Below, piece by piece: positions 1 through 8,367 of a DNA stretch of 23,471 bases (its first letter is position 1; every line of letters begins with the position of its first letter). The position numbers and the translations under genes were made by a program. A model generated the notes under the pieces. The model worked only from the letters and a program-made list of their open reading frames with translations. It was not told the DNA's origin and made no database searches. The DNA lies in assembly GCA_002329565.1 (NCBI GenBank), contig DCTM01000002.1:15875-39345 (forward strand), read 5' to 3'. This DNA is from Firmicutes bacterium UBA1440. Its GTDB lineage: Bacteria > Bacillota > Clostridia > Peptostreptococcales > Anaerovoracaceae.

Positions 1-28
1 GGTAAAATTTGGTGCTTTGAATTATATG

Positions 29-748
29 TTAATCTTCGAGCATTCTGAATCCAACACCGCTCTCGGTAGCGATGTATCTGGGTCTTGCAGCATCATCGCC
101 GAGTTTCTTTCGGATATTCGCCATATTAACGCGCAAAATACGATTATTCTCTGTCGCATTTGTTCCCCAAATTTCCTCAATTAACATCTCATATGTCGAA
201 ACCTTGCCGACATTGCGTGCGAGAATAGAGAGGATTCGGTATTCTCTACCGGTAAATCTGACCTCTTTTCCTCCTACACTGATCTTTCTTTTGGATAAAT
301 CAATGACGAGATCTTTGATTTTGACCTTCTTGTGATCCGGGTCGGCCAGCCTGTCGGCATGCCTTAGCTGTACGCGTATGCGTGCAACCATCTCACTCAT
401 GTCAATAGGCTTTGTCATAAAATCATCCGCTCCCGCATCGAGCGCTTTAACAATAAAATCCCGGTCTTTATGGGAAGAGATGACTATCATCGGCAATGCA
501 TCACGGCGCCGGATCCACTCGATTAACTCTATGCATCCGCCGCGCGGAAGCTCCGCATCGAGCAGAATCAGCTCCGGGCTGTGTGCCGTCATCATATGTT
601 TCATCTGCTCCCCGTCGCCTGCAGCAATCGGCAGACAGTGATTGTTCTGCAAAGTAATGCAGATGGAATTGGCAAGATAAATATCACTTTCCGCTACCAA
701 AATCCTTCTTCGCGTCGATGGAAGTTTTTGTCTTTCCTGCGCTGTCAT
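29..748 (-). CDS. OmpR/PhoB-family response regulator
   Basis: DNA-binding response regulator of a two-component system, 239 aa. The receiver domain (about residues 15-128) shows the acidic pair Glu20/Asp22, the phospho-acceptor Asp64 in LILLDAELP, the switch serines near 91-92 and the conserved Lys113 in MTKP. A winged-helix output domain (about 145-236) follows, with the typical FTGREYRIL start and VRVxxLRKKL-like recognition region (RVNMANIRKKLG). I chose the ATG at 748 because GGAGG lies 8 nt upstream of it. An in-frame ATG at 763 has no properly spaced site. The gene is the last of the co-directional run from cdaA and follows the aminotransferase by 42 nt. No histidine kinase is visible; one could lie beyond the left edge. 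The regulated genes cannot be told from sequence. Confidence 0.9.
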   Translation of the reverse strand: MTAQERQKLPSTRRRILVAESDIYLANSICITLQNNHCLPIAAGDGEQMKHMMTAHSPELILLDAELPRGGCIELIEWIRRRDALPMIVISSHKDRDFIVKALDAGADDFMTKPIDMSEMVARIRVQLRHADRLADPDHKKVKIKDLVIDLSKRKISVGGKEVRFTGREYRILSILARNVGKVSTYEMLIEEIWGTNATENNRILRVNMANIRKKLGDDAARPRYIATESGVGFRMLED

Positions 749-790
749 GTTGCCTTCCTCCATATTTTGATTGTTTTCTTGTCCTCCGGA

Positions 791-1981
791 TCAACTCTCT
801 TGCAGATATGTGTTGATGACACCGCCCAAGATCGCAATCCCTTTTTTTACATTTTCTTCCGATACATTGGAAAAATTCAATCTAAACTCGTTATTTTTGG
901 CAGCACTCGGATAAAAACTGCTTCCCGGCATAAAAGCCACCTTGTGTTCGGCTGCCCGCAGCAGCAATTCTCGCGCATCCTTACCTTCAGGCAGAGTTGC
1001 CCATATAAACAGACCGCCCCTCGGGGCTTCATAAGTTACCTGTGTCGGAAAATGCTCACGCAATGCCGCAATCATCACATCACACCTGCGCTTATATACC
1101 GCACAGATTTCGGAGATGTGATCGTCCAAGCTGTAATGCTCCAGGTAGTAGGCCATCTGTCGTTGTGAAATCGACGGAGAGGACAGATCCGAGGCGTTTT
1201 TTAGCACAAGGTACTTCTCCATAATCTCCTTCCGCGCACACAGCCATGCCACACGCAATCCGGGGCAGAACGTCTTTGAAAACGTACCGATATAGATGAC
1301 TTGTCCCTTTTTATCATACCACGCGAGAGGCTTGCGCAGCTCTTTGTCAAACGACAGCTCCGAATAGGCTGCATCCTCTATAACAGGGACGTCATAGTGC
1401 GACATCAACTCCATGAAATGCCGCCTGCGCGCATCCGACCAGCTCCGCCCCGTCGGATTTTGGAAATCCGGGATCACGTACACCATCTTAACTCGCTCGC
1501 CGTACCGGTCCAAAGCGTGCTTAAGCGGTTCCGTCTCTATACCCTCTCGATCGGTCGGAATCGCCACGAGCTCCGCTTCGTGTGCGCGCAACGCGTTTAC
1601 AGCACCGAGATATGATGGCGTTTCGAATAAAACCACATCACCCTTATTGACAAACAGCATGCCGCTCATATCAAGCCCCTGCTGAGAGCCGCCGGTGATA
1701 ATTATTTCATCGCTTGTATACGTCGTCTTGAATTTTTCCGCCATCCTTCCGGCTATGATTTCCCTGAGTTTTTTGTACCCGCTCGTCGGACAATAAGAAA
1801 GGGCTTGTCGCCCTTCCTGTTTAAGTACACGGTCAAATGCTTCCGCGATGTGATCGATCGGATAGGTGTCGGGAGCCGGCGTTCCCGCTGAAAACGAAAT
1901 CATATCTTCCGTCTCCATGATCTCAAAGGCATCCAACATCGATTTATCTTCGAGCCTGCTTATTCTGCTTGCAAATTGCAT
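791..1981 (-). CDS. PLP-dependent class I/II aminotransferase (2-aminoadipate/MocR-like lineage)
   Basis: Fold-type I aminotransferase of 396 aa, probably cytosolic, moving an amino group between an amino acid and a 2-oxoacid. Visible family residues are the cofactor-ring motif around Asn175 (PDFQNPTG), Asp203 and Tyr206 (EDAAY), the Schiff-base lysine Lys236 in TFSKTF, and the carboxylate-binding Arg in FRLNF near the C-terminus. It resembles the stand-alone aminotransferases related to MocR regulators and LysN (aromatic, aminoadipate or branched-chain substrates); the substrate cannot be fixed here. Start at 1981: AGGAGA lies 7 nt upstream. An in-frame extension to 2077 would overlap ahcY and lacks a site. 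It follows ahcY by 29 nt, so it may serve methionine or homocysteine-linked amino acid metabolism, but that is inference from position only. Confidence 0.9.
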   Translation of the reverse strand: MQFASRISRLEDKSMLDAFEIMETEDMISFSAGTPAPDTYPIDHIAEAFDRVLKQEGRQALSYCPTSGYKKLREIIAGRMAEKFKTTYTSDEIIITGGSQQGLDMSGMLFVNKGDVVLFETPSYLGAVNALRAHEAELVAIPTDREGIETEPLKHALDRYGERVKMVYVIPDFQNPTGRSWSDARRRHFMELMSHYDVPVIEDAAYSELSFDKELRKPLAWYDKKGQVIYIGTFSKTFCPGLRVAWLCARKEIMEKYLVLKNASDLSSPSISQRQMAYYLEHYSLDDHISEICAVYKRRCDVMIAALREHFPTQVTYEAPRGGLFIWATLPEGKDARELLLRAAEHKVAFMPGSSFYPSAAKNNEFRLNFSNVSEENVKKGIAILGGVINTYLQES

Positions 1982-2010
1982 TTCACTGTCTCCTGTAACC
2001 GTATTATTTA

Positions 2011-3261
2011 TTATACTTCCCAGCTGTCCAAATATTTTTTTTGTGCCTCTGTCAATGTATCGATTTCGATTCCCCAAGCCGCCAGTTTGCGTCGTGCAAT
2101 CATCTCATCAATTTCACCCGAGACATCGACAACAACATTGCCCAGATTTGCATGGTTTTCTTTGATATACAATGCCGACAGGGCCTGCACCGCAAAGCTG
2201 AGATCCATGATCTCGACCGGATGTCCGTCGCCCGCAGCTATATTCACAAGTCTTCCGTCGGCGATCACATTGATGAGCCTGCCGTTCGGAAGGCTGTATC
2301 CCATGATATTCTTCCTCTTCTCCGTCACTGCCGTCGAAAGCTGTTCCAGCCCTGCCATATCGATTTCAACGTTAAAATGACCTGCATTGCAAAGAATAGC
2401 TTCGTTTTTCATCCGCATCATATGCTCTGTGTTGATCGTTTCTGCACAACCCGTCGCCGTAACAAAGAAATCTCCGAGTGCCGCAGCTTGCATCATCGGC
2501 ATTACCGTGAATCCGTCCATCTTTGCTTCCATCGCTTTGACCGGATCAATCTCCGTGACGATAACCTGTGCGCCCAGCGCCGACGCACGCATGGCTATTC
2601 CGCGCGAGCACCAGCCATAACCTGCGACCACGACCGTCTTTCCGGCAACGATCAGGTTTGTTTTCGCCATGATCGCCGTCCACACCGACTGTCCGGTACC
2701 GTAACGGTTATCGAACAAATGCTTGCAACGCGCATCGTTGACGGCCACCATCGGGAATTTCAGTATTCCTTGCCGCTCCATAGCCTTCAGGCGAATAACT
2801 CCTGTCGTAGTCTCCTCGCAGCCACCCCACAGATTTTCGGCCAAGTCCGGCCTCTTGCTGTGCAACATGCCCGCGAGATCTCCGCCGTCGTCAATTATGA
2901 TGTGAGGCTTGCATGACAACGCCTTTTCGATATGGCGATCATATTCCTCATCAGTTGCTGCGTGATAGGCAAAGACATTAAGACCTGCATCGACGAGAGC
3001 TGCCGCCACATCATCCTGTGTTGAGAGGACATTGCTGCCGGTTACGTGCATCTCCGCGCCGCCTGCGGCTAATACCAAGCAGAGGTAAGCAGTCTTTGCC
3101 TCGAGGTGTATCGACAACGTGATTCGCAGACCCTCAAAGGGCTTTGTCGCCTCGAATTCCTTCTTAATAGCCGATAAGATCGGCATATTTGCTTCGACCC
3201 AGGCAATCTTTTGATGCCCTGACGGTGCCAATGTCAAGTCCCTTATTTCATAAGTTTGCAT
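2011..3261 (-). CDS. ahcY: S-adenosylhomocysteine hydrolase, short (archaeal/Thermotoga-like) form
   Basis: Cytosolic NAD-dependent enzyme splitting S-adenosylhomocysteine into adenosine and homocysteine. The 416-aa length matches the short form, which lacks the insertion of about 40 aa found in longer bacterial and eukaryotic enzymes. Substrate-site residues are visible at His52-Thr57 (HLEAKT), in the DDGGDL and EETTTG segments, and in the VNDARCKHLFDNRYG stretch that carries the catalytic Lys and Asp. The NAD-binding loop GYGWCSRG and the HFNVEID segment follow. The C-terminus (IEIDTLTEAQKKYLDSWEV) is of the archaeal type and lacks the canonical Lys-Tyr ending. Some short archaeal enzymes prefer S-inosylhomocysteine, so that substrate remains possible. 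AAAGGA lies 6 nt before the ATG. Most Firmicutes use Pfs/LuxS instead, so this gene is notable here. Confidence 0.93.
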   Translation of the reverse strand: MQTYEIRDLTLAPSGHQKIAWVEANMPILSAIKKEFEATKPFEGLRITLSIHLEAKTAYLCLVLAAGGAEMHVTGSNVLSTQDDVAAALVDAGLNVFAYHAATDEEYDRHIEKALSCKPHIIIDDGGDLAGMLHSKRPDLAENLWGGCEETTTGVIRLKAMERQGILKFPMVAVNDARCKHLFDNRYGTGQSVWTAIMAKTNLIVAGKTVVVAGYGWCSRGIAMRASALGAQVIVTEIDPVKAMEAKMDGFTVMPMMQAAALGDFFVTATGCAETINTEHMMRMKNEAILCNAGHFNVEIDMAGLEQLSTAVTEKRKNIMGYSLPNGRLINVIADGRLVNIAAGDGHPVEIMDLSFAVQALSALYIKENHANLGNVVVDVSGEIDEMIARRKLAAWGIEIDTLTEAQKKYLDSWEV

Positions 3262-3312
3262 ATTATATCCTTTCCGTTTCCGTATGTGCTGCTCCTGAAA
3301 CGTTCTGATTTC

Positions 3313-3879
3313 TTAAATAAACGATTCCGGATCATCCGTCTCATTTGCGCCGTTGCCGAGAACGCCCTCCACAAATGGCTGCGAAATGTCGATATGCCCC
3401 ATCAGCGTTTCGCTCTCCTTGCCATCTATCAGCAGACGGACATCCTTCACTTCGCTGAAGCTGTCAGTGAGTGTCTCTACGATCTGCGTAATCAACATAG
3501 ACTCCTGCAGCGATCCGCCGTTCAGGCCTTCACTTTTAAAGTCCACATAAACTGTCGAATCCTTGAGATAGATATCGTTGAATTTGATGTTCTCGTCAAC
3601 GGCAGTATTCAGTTTAAGCTTGCCCGCATCGGCCGGCATGTACTCTTCTCTCAAAGACTCTATTACCGCTTTGTACTTATCTTTTTCTGTGCAGTTCAAA
3701 TCGACGGACGAGGTCAGCAGCACGACTATCCCCTGTTCTTCGCTGCCCGTCTCGACGTATTCTTGGTTGATATAAGCTCTCGTTACCGTATATGTCTCCG
3801 TGACCTCTTCATCCGCGCAACCCGCGAACAATAGGACAACAATCAGGCATAGCAACAGCGTCCCTATTCTTCTTTTCAT
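3313..3879 (-). CDS. GerMN-domain lipoprotein
   Basis: Predicted lipoprotein of 188 aa. The N-terminus has MKRR, a hydrophobic stretch and a lipobox LFAGC, giving a lipidated Cys21 after signal peptidase II cleavage. About residues 50-165 match the GerMN (sporulation/spore germination GerM) fold: VVLLTSSVD, a long loop, then LKDSTVYVDF, LITQIVETLTD and VKDVRLLIDGKE, where the family typically has strand-helix repeats. Family members are extracytoplasmic and linked to envelope or sporulation; the ligand is unknown. Start at 3879: AGGAGA stands 8 nt upstream. An earlier in-frame ATG at 3897 has GGGG directly against it, too close to work well. It sits 26 nt after glmS in the same run. Confidence 0.82.
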   Translation of the reverse strand: MKRRIGTLLLCLIVVLLFAGCADEEVTETYTVTRAYINQEYVETGSEEQGIVVLLTSSVDLNCTEKDKYKAVIESLREEYMPADAGKLKLNTAVDENIKFNDIYLKDSTVYVDFKSEGLNGGSLQESMLITQIVETLTDSFSEVKDVRLLIDGKESETLMGHIDISQPFVEGVLGNGANETDDPESFI

Positions 3880-3905
3880 TTCACTCTTCTCCTTCATCCC
3901 CTGAG

Positions 3906-5738
3906 TTATTCCACCGTCACGCTCTTCGCCAAGTTCTTTGGCTTATCGATATCGCAACCTCTTTCTTTCGCTATATAATACGCCAGAATCTGCAGAGGTA
4001 TCACCGAAAGGAGCGGCGTCAATTCATCCCTGCATTCCGGTATGTAAATCACCTTATCGGCCTGCTTTTCAATCTTGTCGTTTCCTTCCTTAGCCAAGCC
4101 GATCACGTAAGCGCCACGCGCCTTGACCTCTTGGATATTGGAAAGCATCTTCTCATATAATTTATCCTGCGTAGCAAGCGCGACCACCACAGTATCCTTT
4201 TCGATCAGTGCAATGGTGCCGTGTTTCAATTCTCCCGCCGCGATAGCAAAGGAATTTATATATGAAATTTCTTTGAGCTTCAGCGATCCCTCATAGGAAA
4301 CGCCTGCATCCGGACCGCGCCCAATGAAAAATACATGCTCGTTTTTGTAGAGCTCGCGCGCAAACACCTGCAAGCTCGGCTCTGTTGCCAAAGCAGCCTT
4401 AGCTTTCTCGGGAATCGCTTTCAAATCCTTAATAAATTCCTCATAATACGCTTTGTCTATCGTACCCTTCGTTATGCCCATATAAAGAGCTATAATATAC
4501 ATCGACATGAGCTGCGTAGTATAAGCCTTTGTGGATGCGACCGCGATTTCAGGTCCTGCCCACGTATAGAAAACATCATCGGACTCTCTTGCAACAGAAC
4601 TTCCGACCACGTTGACCACGGAAAGCACACGCGCACCTTTTCTCTTAGCCTCACGCAAGGCTTCCAATGTATCCGATGTCTCACCCGACTGGGACACTGC
4701 AATAAACAGTGTCTTATCATCTACAAACGGATCCCTGTATCTGAATTCAGATGCCACCTCAACCTCTACCGGTATGTGCGCCATCTTCTCAATCGTAAAC
4801 TTACCCACTAAACCGGCATGATAAGCCGTACCGCATGCGACAATGTAAATCTTGTTGAAATTTTCAAGATGCTCCTTTGTCAGATTGATTCCGTCGAGCT
4901 TGATCATGTCATTCTCGTCAAGCCTTCTGTGCAGTGTATCGTAAAGGCCCTTCGGCTGCTCGTGGATTTCCTTGAGCATGAAGTGTTCATATCCGCCCTT
5001 TTCGGCAGACTCGGCATCCCACGTCACATGGAAGATATCGCGATGCATTTCGTTTCTATCCATATCATAGATTTTGATATCGTCTTTGGTGATTACGACC
5101 ATCTCGTTGTTTTCGATCAGATATATTTCTCTGACATGCTTGAGTATGGCAGGGATATCGGAAGCAATGAAATTGCAACCCTTCCCGATGCCCGCAATCA
5201 TCGGTGCGTTTCTTCTGAATCCTATGACTTTATCGGGATCGTTTTTGCAAACGACGCCAATGGAGAATGCTCCTCTCAGCATTGCGATTGCTTTAAAGAC
5301 CGCATCTTCCAAATTGCCTTCGAAGAAAACGCTGATCAAATGGACAATGACCTCGGTATCGACTTCGGAGCGGAAGGTAATCCCATGCTCCTTGATCAAC
5401 CACTCCTTCAGCTCGACATAGTTCTCAATGATGCCGTTGTGCACCACTGCTATGGAGCCGTCGGGACTGGTGTGCGGATGCGAATTTGCATCTGACGGAG
5501 CTCCGTGCGTCGCCCATCTCGTATGACCAATGCCGACCTTGCTGTCAAAAGTCTCACCCTTGATCAATTCCTCGAGGTTGGCAATCCTGCCGACGCGCTT
5601 TCTGACTTCCAGTTTTCCGTTGCAGATAAGCGCAACGCCGGACGAGTCGTATCCTCTGTACTCAAGCCTCTTCAATCCGTCAATGATGATATCCTTGGCA
5701 TTTCCTACACTGCCCGCATAACCGACTATTCCACACAT
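3906..5738 (-). CDS. glmS: glutamine--fructose-6-phosphate aminotransferase (isomerizing)
   Basis: Makes glucosamine-6-phosphate from fructose-6-phosphate and glutamine, the entry step to UDP-GlcNAc for peptidoglycan. The 610-aa length is full size. The N-terminal class II amidotransferase begins MCGIVGY, with Cys2 as the nucleophile after Met removal, and has the GHTRWATHG and VHNGIIENY motifs. Two SIS sugar-isomerase domains follow (SQSGETSDTLEALR in the first; GRGPDAGVSYEGSLKLKE in the second). The C-terminus KNLAKSVTVE is the family signature. GAGGGA stands about 5 nt before the ATG. Only 27 nt separate it from glmM, leaving no room for the glmS ribozyme that many Firmicutes place upstream, so control must come from the operon promoter or another route. 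Confidence 0.98.
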   Translation of the reverse strand: MCGIVGYAGSVGNAKDIIIDGLKRLEYRGYDSSGVALICNGKLEVRKRVGRIANLEELIKGETFDSKVGIGHTRWATHGAPSDANSHPHTSPDGSIAVVHNGIIENYVELKEWLIKEHGITFRSEVDTEVIVHLISVFFEGNLEDAVFKAIAMLRGAFSIGVVCKNDPDKVIGFRRNAPMIAGIGKGCNFIASDIPAILKHVREIYLIENNEMVVITKDDIKIYDMDRNEMHRDIFHVTWDAESAEKGGYEHFMLKEIHEQPKGLYDTLHRRLDENDMIKLDGINLTKEHLENFNKIYIVACGTAYHAGLVGKFTIEKMAHIPVEVEVASEFRYRDPFVDDKTLFIAVSQSGETSDTLEALREAKRKGARVLSVVNVVGSSVARESDDVFYTWAGPEIAVASTKAYTTQLMSMYIIALYMGITKGTIDKAYYEEFIKDLKAIPEKAKAALATEPSLQVFARELYKNEHVFFIGRGPDAGVSYEGSLKLKEISYINSFAIAAGELKHGTIALIEKDTVVVALATQDKLYEKMLSNIQEVKARGAYVIGLAKEGNDKIEKQADKVIYIPECRDELTPLLSVIPLQILAYYIAKERGCDIDKPKNLAKSVTVE

Positions 5739-5765
5739 GTTCTTCCCTCTTTCCCTTTATGCGTT

Positions 5766-7115
5766 CTACGCAAATTTTTGTTCCAGCAGGTTCGCTATGT
5801 TTTCTGCGATCTCGCTGATCCTTTGGATTTCACTGCCCTCTATCATAACTCTAACAAGCGGCTCCGTGCCGGACGGACGAATCAGAACTCTTCCGTCACC
5901 TGCCATTGTGCGTTCAGCATCGGCAATCGCTGCTAAGACCTCCGGATCCGATTCATATTTTCCTTTGTTCTCGTTCTTGATCTTAGCATTTTTCAGCACC
6001 TGCGGATAAGATGTAATCATATCCGCCAACACGCTCGGCTTCTGCCCTGATCTGACCACAGCCTTCAGCAATTGCAGAGAAGAAAGGATACCGTCTCCCG
6101 TCGTAGTATCGTTTAAAAAGATGATGTGTCCAGATTGTTCTCCGCCGATGACGCAACCGGTCTGCAGCATGCGCTCCAAAACATATCTGTCTCCGACGGT
6201 CGTTACATCCACCCGAATACCCGCTTCCTTCATGTATTTATGCAAACCGATATTGCTCATTACAGTGACAGTTGCACAATCGCCGTCCAACTTACCTTCG
6301 TCTTTTAGCATCGTTGCGCAAATGCAAATCGTCTTATCACCGTCAATCACGCGTCCCTTCTCGTCCACGGCAATCAGTCTGTCGGCATCGCCGTCATATG
6401 CAAAGCCTATGTCCGCCCCATTATCTGTGACGTATTTTTGAAGCTTCTCCGGGTGCGTGGATCCACAACAAGCGTTGATGTTGCGACCGTCAGGCTTGTC
6501 GAAAATTGAGATTACCTCCGCACCCAACTCACGATAGACCTTTTCGGCCACCTTGTATGCAGCACCGTTTGCACAGTCGAGCACGACCTTGAGACCGTCA
6601 AACCGCATCCCTACCCGTTCCTTGAGGAAGTCTGCATACAAATTAAGCGCATTTTCCTCTCCTTCCAAGCAACGGCCGAGCTTGTCACCAATGATATTGC
6701 TGCTGACATCGATGTTATTTAAAATGATATCTTCGATCTGTTGCTCCAAGCTGTCATCGAGCTTAAAGCCGTCTCCGTTGAAAAACTTGATGCCGTTGTA
6801 TTCAAACGGGTTGTGCGAAGCTGAAATCACTACGCCTGCATCGGCTTGGAAATGACGCACAAGGTAAGCAATTGCAGGTGTGGGCATCGTTCCCACCTTG
6901 ATGACGTTTCCGCCCATCGAAAGAATTCCCGCTGAAATCGCGTTTTCGAGCATGTCACCCGATATCCTTGTATCCTTGCCGATCAGTACGATCGGTCTTT
7001 CGTTTTCCTTTTTCAACACATATGCACCGGCTTTGCCGAGCTGAAAGGCCATTTCCACAGTCAACTCTGTGTTTGCTATGCCTCTGATGCCGTCAGTACC
7101 GAACAATCTACCCAT
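5766..7115 (-). CDS. glmM: phosphoglucosamine mutase
   Basis: Converts glucosamine-6-phosphate to glucosamine-1-phosphate, the step after GlmS. The 449 aa begin MGRLFGTDGIRG. The phospho-serine is Ser100 in the SASHNP motif, the metal-binding loop is YDGDADR (about 238-244), the sugar-binding loop is GGEQSGH, and the phosphate-binding loop near the C-terminus is RPSGTEPLVRVM. Start at 7115: AGGAGA lies 6 nt upstream and the protein begins where the family does. The open frame runs on to 7178 but would overlap cdaR with no ribosome site. In other Firmicutes GlmM binds CdaA and lowers its c-di-AMP output, which fits the shared cluster here. Confidence 0.98.
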   Translation of the reverse strand: MGRLFGTDGIRGIANTELTVEMAFQLGKAGAYVLKKENERPIVLIGKDTRISGDMLENAISAGILSMGGNVIKVGTMPTPAIAYLVRHFQADAGVVISASHNPFEYNGIKFFNGDGFKLDDSLEQQIEDIILNNIDVSSNIIGDKLGRCLEGEENALNLYADFLKERVGMRFDGLKVVLDCANGAAYKVAEKVYRELGAEVISIFDKPDGRNINACCGSTHPEKLQKYVTDNGADIGFAYDGDADRLIAVDEKGRVIDGDKTICICATMLKDEGKLDGDCATVTVMSNIGLHKYMKEAGIRVDVTTVGDRYVLERMLQTGCVIGGEQSGHIIFLNDTTTGDGILSSLQLLKAVVRSGQKPSVLADMITSYPQVLKNAKIKNENKGKYESDPEVLAAIADAERTMAGDGRVLIRPSGTEPLVRVMIEGSEIQRISEIAENIANLLEQKFA

Positions 7116-7170
7116 GTTTCGTCTCCTTTTGCATTGTAAAATGTCATTTCTTGTATCGCAGTTTTTAGTA

Positions 7171-8367
7171 CTATTCACTTACAGTTACATAAACCTCCGT
7201 CGGATAAACCTGGACACTGTCGTATTTTTCGTCGTATTGTACGTTCAACGGCAAGAGATATGTTCCTGCGGCGAGCCCTGCGGCATCTACGCTGAGCGTA
7301 AATTTATCTTTGGAAAGTGAATTTATCAGGGATGTTCTCCCCGCAACGGTCATTGTAATTTCCGAGGTATTTACATAGGCGCTGAATCCCTGCGTTACGT
7401 TGAGCACAGAAATATCGCCGCTGGTGAACTTCAAGCTACTGCTGCCTTTACCTTTGATTTCCACAAGCACGTGAATGTCTTCTGAGGCATGCGCCAACTC
7501 AACCCCATTAGGCAATGCAATATACACGGGCAACTTCGTCGAAGCCGTAATGCCCTCTATATTGACTGATCGCGCTGTCAAAGATGTAATTCCGTCGACC
7601 GCCTCTTTCGTTCCCTTGATAACTACAGTATCAGGAACAGATATCTTACTTAGTGTATATGAAGAGTTGACATTGCCGGTGACCGGTACTGTCAACGGAA
7701 CTTCTTTTGTCTGATAAAGCCGCGCCGACACTTGGACCGTCTTAGCTGACAGCGTTACATTCTTGACATTTTTTCCTTCCTTGTCGACAGCCTGCGCTGC
7801 CAGCGTCAATGCGGTCTCGTTCTTAGTTACCTCATAGGCGGGAATACGCACGACCACTCGATCCACCTTTTCGACAACACTCTTGGCACCTTTCACGGAG
7901 ATTTCCTCCGGTTGTGTCTTAATCGCACCGATTTCGGTGCCGTCTTTCAGTGTACCTGTGACTTCAACTTCAACATTCTCGTACTTCGAGACCATTTCTT
8001 CTATGTTTACCTTAATTTTAAGGTTACCGGCTCCTGCATAGCTCACATTTCCGGGTACGGTCAAACTGACCAGGATGATGTGTTCCCCTGCACCGTATCC
8101 GTACAAGTCCGCTTCAGCGATAATATCATCCTTTTTGATTTTGTTGATCTCCGATTTCTTGCCCTCTATCTTGACATCGACGGTAAAATCGTCGTCGCTC
8201 GTCATGACCAGTCCCTTTTGAGTGAGGCTCTCGATATTGAGCAGAGTCACAGGAACAGCCTTGATGGTTGTCGTTTCCACCGGGTTGTTGACTATTACTA
8301 CGAATGACCAGAGAAACAGCGAGACGGCGATCGATACGATCATCATACTCTTCTTACTTCGAAACAT
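7171..8367 (-). CDS. cdaR: CdaR, YbbR-domain regulator of the diadenylate cyclase
   Basis: Membrane-anchored partner of CdaA, 398 aa. One N-terminal membrane segment (about residues 9-28, MIVSIAVSLFLWSFVVIV) is followed by an extracytoplasmic part made of repeated YbbR domains. Repeat-like openings are seen at VPVTLLNIE, VEVTGTLKDG, VPVTGNVNSSY and VLNVTQGF. Known homologues bind CdaA through the membrane and tune c-di-AMP synthesis. A strong GGAGGAG stands 5 nt before the ATG. The start overlaps the end of cdaA by 14 nt, so the two are probably translationally coupled. The sequence gives no hint of the signal the outer domains sense. Confidence 0.93.
   Translation of the reverse strand: MFRSKKSMMIVSIAVSLFLWSFVVIVNNPVETTTIKAVPVTLLNIESLTQKGLVMTSDDDFTVDVKIEGKKSEINKIKKDDIIAEADLYGYGAGEHIILVSLTVPGNVSYAGAGNLKIKVNIEEMVSKYENVEVEVTGTLKDGTEIGAIKTQPEEISVKGAKSVVEKVDRVVVRIPAYEVTKNETALTLAAQAVDKEGKNVKNVTLSAKTVQVSARLYQTKEVPLTVPVTGNVNSSYTLSKISVPDTVVIKGTKEAVDGITSLTARSVNIEGITASTKLPVYIALPNGVELAHASEDIHVLVEIKGKGSSSLKFTSGDISVLNVTQGFSAYVNTSEITMTVAGRTSLINSLSKDKFTLSVDAAGLAAGTYLLPLNVQYDEKYDSVQVYPTEVYVTVSE

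Noticed and set aside
3275..3302. A CGTTTC/GAAACG hairpin (16-nt loop) just before the ahcY ribosome site.
   Set aside because: The stem is only 6 bp with a large loop and leaves the ribosome site free; not enough to call a regulatory element.
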